Source: DATAZK01 sp965199805
GTDB taxonomy: Bacteria > Actinomycetota > Actinomycetes > Frankiales > Frankiaceae
Reading direction: 5' to 3'
DNA: 64,000 nt
NCBI GenBank assembly: GCA_965199805.1
Contig: CBDATO010000001.1
Location: 372,001-436,000 of the forward strand
In this document: piece after piece, positions 58,085 to 64,000 of the stretch
Layout: each line of letters opens with the position of its first letter
Numbering within the stretch: the stretch's first letter is position 1
Translations under genes and position numbers: made by a program
Notes under the pieces: model-generated
Database searches by the model: none
Seen by the model: the letters and a program-made list of their open reading frames with translations, nothing else
What the model was told of the DNA's origin: nothing

Positions 58085-59281
58085 ATGACTTCGCCACACC
58101 CGGCGTCCGCAGACCCCGCGAATGTCCGCTTCGGCGTCGACATCGGGGGCACCGGCATCAAGGGCGCCCCGGTCGACCTCACCACCGGGCAGCTGCTGCG
58201 CCCCCGGGTGCGCATCCCCACCCCGCGTCCGGCCACCCCGCAGGGGGTCGCCGCGGTGGTCAACCAGGTGGTGCAGGCCTTCGAGTGGTCCGGGCCGGTG
58301 GGGGCCACCTTCCCCGCCGCCGTCAAGGCCGGGTCGGCGATGACCGCCGCCAACGTCGACAAGAGCTGGATCGGCACCAACATCGAGTCCACGCTCGGCG
58401 CCGCCACCGGCTGCCCGGTGACGGCCGTGAACGACGCCGACGCCGCCGGCGTGGCCGAGATGATGTACGGCGCCGGCAAGGGCCAGCAGGGCGTCGTCAT
58501 CATGACGACGTTCGGCACCGGCATCGGCACCGCGCTCTTCCTGCACGGCCAGCTCGTCCCCAACACCGAGCTCGGCCACCTGGAGATCGACGGCAAGGAC
58601 GCCGAGAAGGGCGCCTCCGAGCTGGTACGGGAGAACAAGGGCCTGAGCTGGAAGGCCTGGGCGAAGCGGGTCAACCGCTACATGACGCACCTCGAGGCCC
58701 TCTTCTGGCCCGACCTGATCATCGTGGGCGGCGGCGCGAGCCGTAAGGCCGACAAGTTCCTGCCGCTGCTGACCGTGCGTACGCCCATCGTCGCGGCGGC
58801 GCTGCAGAACGACGCCGGCATCGTCGGGGCGGCCGTCGTGGCCACCGGTGACGTCACCCGGCCGGCCCCGGAAGCCCCGGCGCCTGCCCCTGAGTCGATC
58901 GCCACGACCACCCCCACCAAGCGACCGGCGAAGGCACCCGCCAAGCGCGCGCCGGCCAAGCGTGCGGCGAGCGGGGCGGCAGCCGCGTCGTCCACCGCCC
59001 AGCCCGCGCGGACCCCGCGCGCGACGGCGGGCAAGGCGACCCGGACGCCTGCCGCCGGCCGTACGGCAGCGGCCAAGGCCACGCCGGCGACGCGGACCCC
59101 CCGGGCCACGAAGGCCGCCACCGCGACGCCATCCGCCGCCCCGCCGGCGGCTGCTGCACGCACCGCCAAGGTGCCGACCGCGACGGTCGGCGCCGCCACC
59201 AAGCGGGCGCCGCGCAAGCGGGCCGTACGGGCCACCGCGCCGGCTCCGGTGACGGAAACGGGTGACGCTCCGAGCGCCTGA
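58085..59281 (+). CDS. ppgK: Polyphosphate glucokinase (ROK family) with histone-H1-like tail
   Basis: 398 residues. Residues 15-256 form a ROK kinase: DIGGTGIKGAPV (19-30, phosphate loop), VNDADAAGVAEM with the catalytic Asp, and TFGTGIGTALFL and ELGHLEIDG, which match actinomycete polyphosphate/ATP glucokinases. It phosphorylates glucose with polyphosphate. From about residue 257 comes a 140-residue tail of Ala, Pro, Thr, Arg and Lys (PTKRPAKAPAKRAPAKRA), like histone H1 or DNA-binding linkers. The tail starts in frame with no break. Polyphosphate or DNA binding by the tail is inference. Confidence 0.92.
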   Translation: MTSPHPASADPANVRFGVDIGGTGIKGAPVDLTTGQLLRPRVRIPTPRPATPQGVAAVVNQVVQAFEWSGPVGATFPAAVKAGSAMTAANVDKSWIGTNIESTLGAATGCPVTAVNDADAAGVAEMMYGAGKGQQGVVIMTTFGTGIGTALFLHGQLVPNTELGHLEIDGKDAEKGASELVRENKGLSWKAWAKRVNRYMTHLEALFWPDLIIVGGGASRKADKFLPLLTVRTPIVAAALQNDAGIVGAAVVATGDVTRPAPEAPAPAPESIATTTPTKRPAKAPAKRAPAKRAASGAAAASSTAQPARTPRATAGKATRTPAAGRTAAAKATPATRTPRATKAATATPSAAPPAAAARTAKVPTATVGAATKRAPRKRAVRATAPAPVTETGDAPSA

Positions 59282-59393
59282 GTCCGTACGACTACGGACA
59301 GTCAATTGGCGCCGGTCACGGCCGTGTCACGGCGACGAACCGGACTCTTCGTGGCAAGGTTGCGCTGTCTCGCAATCCATTCAGGAGGCCACC

Positions 59394-60560
59394 TTGCGCG
59401 AGCTGCGTGCTGTCCGCATTTCCGACGACGGCAAGGAGCTCCTGCTGGCGGAGGCGGATGCCACCCCGGCCCCCGGCCAGCGGGTCGAGCCCACCTACAG
59501 CCTCCAGCTCGATGACCGGCTGCGCGGGCTCGTACGCCAGCGCCCGCAGTCGGCTCCCCTGGTCGGCGTCGGCGCCACCGAGACCCGTCCGGAGAGCGCG
59601 CTGAGCCCGCGCGAGATCCAGGCCCGTCTGCGTGCCGGCGAGACCGCCGAGGACGTGGCGCGGCTGGCGGGCATCCCGGTGGTCAGGGTCGCTCGCTACG
59701 AGGCCCCGATCGCCGCCGAGCGAGTCCGGATCGTCGACGAGGTCCGTCGCGCGACCGCCCCCGGCCCGCACCGGTCCAACCCGGGACGCGCACTCGGCGT
59801 CGTCGTCGACACCCGGCTCACCGAGGACGGTCTCGAGCCCGCCCTGGCGTCCTGGGTGGCTCGCAAGCGTCCCGACAGCACCTGGATCGTCACGGTCGAC
59901 CTGGCCGACCACCACGCCGAGTGGAGCTGGGACGGCGCCGCCCGGCGCGTCCGCGCCCACGACGACGGTGCCCAGCAGCTGCTGAACCCGTCGCGCGCCT
60001 CCTCCGAGGCCCTCATCGCCGTGGCCCAGGCCGCCGGTGTCAGCACCGGTGAGCCGGAGCCGCACGCGCCGCTGGCCCCCGCCCGGGCCGTCGGTGACAG
60101 CGGGCCGCCGTCGTCCTCCTCGTCGAAGGTCGGCCCCCAGCGCGCCTCGGCTCGCTCGGGCCTTGTCGTGCTGCCGGGTGAGGGCGCCACCATGGCGCCC
60201 TCCGCACCCGCAGCACCGTCCGCACCCGCGGCATCGTCTGCCGGCCCCGCCCTGGACGACGTGCCCGGGGCCGGGAGCACCAGCCGCTCCGCCGACGGCG
60301 GGCGCAATGCCTTCGGTGCCGACGCGCGGCCCGAGGCCCTCTCCGCCCGCACCACGTGGACGCCGATGGGCGACGCGGCTCCGGCGGATGGCGCTCCGGC
60401 CTCCTCTGCCGACGACACCGCCCCCGACGCCGCAGCGGAGGCGGGTCCCGCGCAGGAGGCTGCTGCCCGTCCCCCGCGTGCCGGTGGCGCCAAGTCCTCG
60501 AAGCGGCGCAGTGCCGTCCCGGCCTGGGACGACATCGTCTTCGGAGCCCGTCGCTCCTGA
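59394..60560 (+). CDS. sepH: SepH-like cell-division protein (DUF3071)
   Basis: 388 residues from TTG 59394, with AGGAGG six bases before it. An upstream in-frame extension to 59262 has no such site and an unrelated composition. The N-terminus RELRAVRISDDGKELLLAE and the helix-turn-helix (LSPREIQARLRAGETAEDVARLAGIPVVRVARYE, about 80-115) match SepH, which binds and stimulates FtsZ in actinomycetes. The C-terminal half is a disordered Ala/Pro/Ser linker ending in a short basic segment (SSKRRSAVPAWDDIVFGARR) conserved in the family. Confidence 0.93.
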   Translation: MRELRAVRISDDGKELLLAEADATPAPGQRVEPTYSLQLDDRLRGLVRQRPQSAPLVGVGATETRPESALSPREIQARLRAGETAEDVARLAGIPVVRVARYEAPIAAERVRIVDEVRRATAPGPHRSNPGRALGVVVDTRLTEDGLEPALASWVARKRPDSTWIVTVDLADHHAEWSWDGAARRVRAHDDGAQQLLNPSRASSEALIAVAQAAGVSTGEPEPHAPLAPARAVGDSGPPSSSSSKVGPQRASARSGLVVLPGEGATMAPSAPAAPSAPAASSAGPALDDVPGAGSTSRSADGGRNAFGADARPEALSARTTWTPMGDAAPADGAPASSADDTAPDAAAEAGPAQEAAARPPRAGGAKSSKRRSAVPAWDDIVFGARRS

Positions 60561-60723
60561 GCCGGCGTGACGGGAGTGTTTCCGTCCGACGACGTTCTTC
60601 CGCTGTGAGCGGTCTCGCGCGGCGAAACGCGCGTGAACCCCGTCAGAGCAGGCATAGTGATGTTCAGATGCTCGTGAGTAACCGTCCGGAAGCAACTCGG
60701 ACGCTCAACTGTTGGGGGTAAGC

Positions 60724-60942
60724 GTGACTGGTACCGTTCCCGCTCCTGCTCCTGCCTTGACCGCTATCGACCGCTGCGACCGCTGCGGTGCACAGGCATA
60801 CGTGCGGGTCGTTCTGCCCGGCGGCGGCGACCTGCTCTTCTGCCGTCACCACGCCCGTGCCCACTCCAGCAAGCTCGACGAGATCGCCGTGGAGATCCAC
60901 GACGAGTCGGCGTCGCTCGACATGTCACCGACGCGTAGCTAA
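60724..60942 (+). CDS. DUF7455 small zinc-ribbon-like protein
   Basis: 72 residues from GTG 60724. CDRCGAQAYVRVVLPGGGDLLFCRHHARAH has the C-x2-C ... C-x2-H spacing of a small zinc-binding ribbon, as in the DUF7455 proteins found near sepH and topoisomerase genes. Function unknown. The stop is followed at once by a terminator hairpin. Confidence 0.85.
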   Translation: MTGTVPAPAPALTAIDRCDRCGAQAYVRVVLPGGGDLLFCRHHARAHSSKLDEIAVEIHDESASLDMSPTRS

Positions 60943-60960
60943 CCCGCTCACGACCTCACC

Positions 60961-60993
60961 GAAGCCCGTCTGCACCTGGTGCAGGCGGGCTTC
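60961..60993. terminator. Rho-independent-type hairpin after DUF7455
   Basis: Arms GAAGCCCGTCTGCAC and GTGCAGGCGGGCTTC (one G-T pair) enclose a 3-base loop, 18 bp past the stop. A T-poor tail follows. Confidence 0.8.
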
Positions 60994-61117
60994 GTCGTTC
61001 CCGACCCCCGATCGGGGCGGCGTGTCGCACCCGGCCGGGCGACCCCGATGGTCAATCTGAGCAGGTGAGACCACAGTGATCGGCACTTGGGACGTGCGTC
61101 GGTCACACTGGGACATC

Positions 61118-62140
61118 ATGCCCAAGCTCATGGCGCGCCACCGGCGCCTCTACTCCATGAGCACGTTGCGCAAGACCCTGAGCAAAGCGTGGCAGGACCG
61201 GGTGCTCGGCCTGGCCGCGGAAGCCGGCTTCTGGCAGCTGCTCTCGCTGCCGCCGCTGCTGCTCGCCGTGCTCGGCACCGTCGGTTACATCGGCTCGGCG
61301 CTCGGTCACGGCACGGTCGATCGCATCGAGACGTCGATCCTGCAGGCCGCCGGTCACGTCCTCACCGACTCGACCGTCCGCGAGACCGTCAAGCCGATGG
61401 TCGACGAGATCCTGCGCAAGGGCCGGCCCGACGTGATCTCCCTGGGCTTCATCACGTCGCTGTGGTCGGGCTCGACGGCCATGGCCACGTACGTCAACAC
61501 CATCACCATCGCCTACGGGGAGCGTGACCTGCGCGGAGCCGTGCGCAGCCGGCTGCTCGCCCTACGGCTCTACTTCGTGCAGGTGATCACCGGGATCGTC
61601 CTGCTCCCGGCGCTGGTGCTCGGCCCGAGAGCCATCGACCACCTGCTCGGTCAGCACACCACGCCGTGGGTGCACCACGCGGTCACGCTCATCTACTGGC
61701 CCATCGCCGCCATCCTGTCTCTGATCATCCTGGCCACGCTGTACCACCTGTCCGTACCGAACCGGCGACGCTGGCGCTCGGCGCTCCCGGGCGCGGTCTT
61801 CGCCCTCGTCATCTGGCTCGTCGGCAGCTACGGGCTGCGCGAGTACGTGACGTTCGTCTTCGGGCAGACGATCGCGTACGGCGCGCTGGCCGCTCCCGTG
61901 GCGGTGCTGCTCTTCCTGTACGTGACGGCCCTCGCCGTGCTGCTCGGCGCCGAGCTCAACGCCACGCTCGACCTGCGGCGCGAGGAGCTGACCCGGACGG
62001 ACGCCGCGGCCGCCGCCCGATCGCAGGCGTGCAACGCGGCGCGGGCCGCCGCCGAGGGCAGACCGGACTCAGCCACCGCACCCACGACACCCACCCCACG
62101 GGTGACGCTGGTGGACGGCTCCGGCAGACCGCTCCCGTAG
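61118..62140 (+). CDS. YihY/BrkB family membrane protein
   Basis: 340 residues from ATG 61118; the start is uncertain because no ribosome site is clear. Six helices are predicted, and the family pattern (AAEAGFWQLLSLPPLLLAVLG, SLWSGSTAMATYVNTITIAYGE, FVFGQTIAYGALAAPVAVLLFLYVTALAVLLGAELNAT) is complete. YihY/BrkB proteins are inner-membrane proteins of unclear function, once called ribonuclease BN. The tail of about 55 residues is Ala/Thr/Pro-rich and cytoplasmic. Convergent with the L,D-transpeptidase gene. Confidence 0.9.
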   Translation: MPKLMARHRRLYSMSTLRKTLSKAWQDRVLGLAAEAGFWQLLSLPPLLLAVLGTVGYIGSALGHGTVDRIETSILQAAGHVLTDSTVRETVKPMVDEILRKGRPDVISLGFITSLWSGSTAMATYVNTITIAYGERDLRGAVRSRLLALRLYFVQVITGIVLLPALVLGPRAIDHLLGQHTTPWVHHAVTLIYWPIAAILSLIILATLYHLSVPNRRRWRSALPGAVFALVIWLVGSYGLREYVTFVFGQTIAYGALAAPVAVLLFLYVTALAVLLGAELNATLDLRREELTRTDAAAAARSQACNAARAAAEGRPDSATAPTTPTPRVTLVDGSGRPLP

Positions 62141-62165
62141 CGGGACCGGTTCGTCCCCGGCCGGG

Positions 62166-63038
62166 CTAGTAGACGCTGACCAGGGTGCCAATCGGCGCCT
62201 GGTTGCTGCTCCAGATCCAGTCGATCGCCGGGTTCGACAGCCGGGCGCAGCCGTGGCTCGCCGCGTAACCCGGGATCGACGGCGAACCGTGCACCGCGAT
62301 GCCGCCGTTGAAGTACTTCGGCCGCCACAGGTCGCCGAGCGGGCCGGGATCGTCGGCGTCGACCTGGCGGAAGACCGAGAACTCCCCGGACGGCGTGGTC
62401 GCCAGGTAGGTCACCCCGTCCTGTACGTACGGCTGGTTGTTGCCCGTCGACGTGTTGAGGATCGTGCTGATCTTCCCGTTGTCGACGATGTAGAGCAGCT
62501 GCCGGGTCTTGTCGATCTCCAGCCAGTGCCCGGACGTGCTCCGCGGCCGCAGGGCGAGGCCTCCGTTGAGGACCGCCTTCATCGTGAGCGGGCCGGCGAC
62601 CCCGTCGCGGCCGATGCCGGTCGCCTTCTGGAACGCCATGACCGCCTGCTCCGTGGTCTGGCCGTAGCTGCCGTCGGCGGCGCTCAGCCAGAAGCCCATC
62701 GCCTGCAGCCGCTTCTGCAGCGCCAGCACCTTCGGACCCTTGTCGCCCATCTGCAGGCCGACGTGGGTCGGCGTGGGTGACACGGTCGGGCTCGGAGCAG
62801 TCGTGCTGGTGGGGCTGGTGGTGCTGCTGGGGCTCGGGGCCGGGGTCAGCCCGGTCGTCGGTGCCGGGAGCGGCGCGACGGGGTCGGGCGACGGGATCGG
62901 CGCAGCACTGGACGTGATCGCCGGGACGTCGGCCGCGGCGGACGAGCCGCCCTTCGCACCGCAGCCGGCCACCGCGGTGAGCGCGGCGAGGCCGGCCAGA
63001 GGCAGCGCGCAGCGCTCCCAGGTCTTCGACGTCCGCAT
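62166..63038 (-). CDS. L,D-transpeptidase lipoprotein with peptidoglycan-binding domain
   Basis: 290 residues from ATG 63038. A lipobox (AVAGC) ends the signal, and a Pro/Thr/Ser linker of about 60 residues follows. The peptidoglycan-binding domain 1 is GDKGPKVLALQKRLQAMGFWLS. The YkuD domain ends with AVHGSPSIPGYAASHGCARLSN, catalytic Cys264. It cross-links wall peptides (3-3 links) or attaches proteins. Second such enzyme in the window; the first (21804) has Ig-like domains instead. Convergent with yihY-type gene. Confidence 0.93.
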   Translation of the reverse strand: MRTSKTWERCALPLAGLAALTAVAGCGAKGGSSAAADVPAITSSAAPIPSPDPVAPLPAPTTGLTPAPSPSSTTSPTSTTAPSPTVSPTPTHVGLQMGDKGPKVLALQKRLQAMGFWLSAADGSYGQTTEQAVMAFQKATGIGRDGVAGPLTMKAVLNGGLALRPRSTSGHWLEIDKTRQLLYIVDNGKISTILNTSTGNNQPYVQDGVTYLATTPSGEFSVFRQVDADDPGPLGDLWRPKYFNGGIAVHGSPSIPGYAASHGCARLSNPAIDWIWSSNQAPIGTLVSVY

Positions 63039-63211
63039 TCCTGACAGCACCGCCTCGTCCTCGGTCGGCTCGCCTGTCGGCAGCCTTCGTTGCCGTCGAC
63101 GCTATCGAGTGGGCCCCCCACCCGGAGGGACTCGCATGATTTATCGACAGATCCGGCGGGAACCTGACAGCTCCGCAACCGACGCCGGCCGCTGCGTCTG
63201 CGAACGCATCA

Positions 63212-64000
63212 TCAGCCGAGGAACTCGCTGCGCAGTCGGGCGCCGTGCTCGTCGAGGCGCGGAGCCGGATCGGGCAGCGAATCCGGATAGCCGCCCATCT
63301 TCATGGGATTGCCGGGCATCGGCATCCCGTCGACGTTGATGACGAGGCTCCGCGCGGCCGCCTGCTCCGACGTCAGCGCCTCGGCGACGTTGCTCACCGG
63401 ACCGCAGGGCACTCCCGCAGCCCCGAGCAGCTCCATCCACACCTCGGCGGTGCGCGCGGCGAGCGCCTGCTCCATCTCGCCCTTCAGGGCGTCGCGGTTG
63501 TCGTGGCGCAGGAGGTTGGTGACGAAGCGGGGATCCTCGCGCAGCTCGGGACGGTCGATGGTGCGGGTGAGCCGGGCGAAGAGGTCGTCGTTGGCCGCGC
63601 AGATGACGAACAGCCGGTCGGCCGCGCGGAACGTGTCGAACGGGGCGATCGAGTAGTGCGCGTTGCCGATCCGCGGCGGCGGGTTGCCGCTCGCGAGGTA
63701 GGCCAGCGCCGCCCCCTCCAGCAGCGACACGGTGGTGTCGTGCATGGCGACGTCGAGGCGCGCGCCCCGCGTACGGCCGGGGCTGGCGTCGCGGCCGTGC
63801 AGGGCGGCGAGGATCGCCCCGAACATGTAGAGCCCGGCCGACAGGTCGCCGATCGGCAGGCCCGGCTTCGTGGGCTCCCCGTCGGGTGCCCCCGTGACGC
63901 TGAGCAGGCCGCTCGTGCCCTGGACCACGGCGTCGTAGGCCGGGCGCAGCCGCCAGGGCCCGGTCTGCCCGAAGCCGGAGATGCTCGCGTAGACGAGCCC
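63212..64000 (-). CDS. CaiB/BaiF CoA-transferase (C-terminal part, cut by window edge)
   Basis: The reading frame runs off the right edge; the visible 262 residues begin GLVYASISGFGQTGPWRLRP, the typical mid-domain of family III CoA-transferases. DLSAGLYMFGAILAALHGRD and GARLDVAMHDTTVSLLEGAAL follow, with the C-terminal helical part near DPAPRLDEHGARLRSEFLG. CoA is exchanged between acids. The active-site Asp lies in the visible part only by homology. It is a single-domain protein, unlike the double-domain one at 45415. Confidence 0.88.
   Translation of the reverse strand, partial: GLVYASISGFGQTGPWRLRPAYDAVVQGTSGLLSVTGAPDGEPTKPGLPIGDLSAGLYMFGAILAALHGRDASPGRTRGARLDVAMHDTTVSLLEGAALAYLASGNPPPRIGNAHYSIAPFDTFRAADRLFVICAANDDLFARLTRTIDRPELREDPRFVTNLLRHDNRDALKGEMEQALAARTAEVWMELLGAAGVPCGPVSNVAEALTSEQAAARSLVINVDGMPMPGNPMKMGGYPDSLPDPAPRLDEHGARLRSEFLG

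Overview
The window is GC-rich chromosomal DNA, with about 70% G+C by eye in most genes, and its coding regions are packed on both strands. The gene content points to a soil or environmental actinomycete: a SepH-type cell-division protein, a DinB/mycothiol-transferase-like protein, a mycofactocin-type short-chain dehydrogenase, a polyphosphate glucokinase, many GTG starts and one TTG start. I cannot name the genus. No rRNA, CRISPR array, plasmid origin or intact transposon was seen.

Layout. (1) 1-7110: a MarR regulator divergent from a VOC protein with a clear shared operator, an SRPBCC protein, an orphan branched-chain-type substrate-binding lipoprotein, a helix-hairpin-helix protein, a DHA2-type drug exporter, and three small membrane proteins (TMEM175-like, DUF1622, DUF1345-like). 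(2) 7336-20997: a 13.6-kb genomic island between two perfect 54-bp direct repeats. The right repeat is the 3' part of an intact tRNA-Sec (anticodon UCA) and the left one is a displaced 3' fragment of the same tRNA. The island carries unknown proteins, secreted and membrane proteins, an ArnT-like glycosyltransferase, an ECF sigma factor coupled to a membrane beta-propeller protein, a 1,385-residue secreted beta-helix protein with near-identical 118-residue C-terminal repeats, and an IS6-type transposase remnant. I found no integrase. (3) 21162-24385: a YflT-like membrane protein, an L,D-transpeptidase, and a Tat-exported NMT1/THI5-type binding lipoprotein. (4) 24390-32633: a compact catabolic-looking cluster of two amidohydrolases, a MarR regulator, two Rieske oxygenases, a PfkB kinase, a TIGR00725/LOG-like protein and an aldo/keto reductase, with GTGA overlaps and two palindromic operators. 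It is the best candidate here for an undescribed pathway. I suggest, as inference only, breakdown of a substituted N-heterocycle or modified nucleoside.

(5) 32640-39991: nitroreductase-like protein, DNA polymerase IV, YdeI/DUF1905 protein, Tat-exported metallophosphatase, an MFS protein with a very large loop before its last membrane segment, and a DinB-like protein. (6) 40013-49097: acyl-CoA/lipid-like catabolism (acyl-CoA ligase, mycofactocin-type SDR, fused double CaiB/BaiF CoA-transferase, quinone-oxidoreductase-like MDR, two NTF2-fold proteins) and a second DHA2 exporter. (7) 49079-52017: an SbcD/SbcC-like (YhaO/YhaN-like) nuclease-ATPase pair; the ATPase has a predicted membrane hairpin. 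(8) 52098-57887: a VOC protein, SelD, an AidB-like acyl-CoA dehydrogenase with two compensating frameshifts, FdhD, a DUF6457 protein, MobA and MoaA. With the tRNA-Sec gene, this implies a selenocysteine- and molybdopterin-dependent formate dehydrogenase elsewhere in the genome. (9) 58085-64000: polyphosphate glucokinase with a histone-H1-like tail, SepH from a TTG start, a DUF7455 zinc-ribbon protein, a YihY membrane protein, a second L,D-transpeptidase, and a CaiB/BaiF CoA-transferase cut by the window edge.
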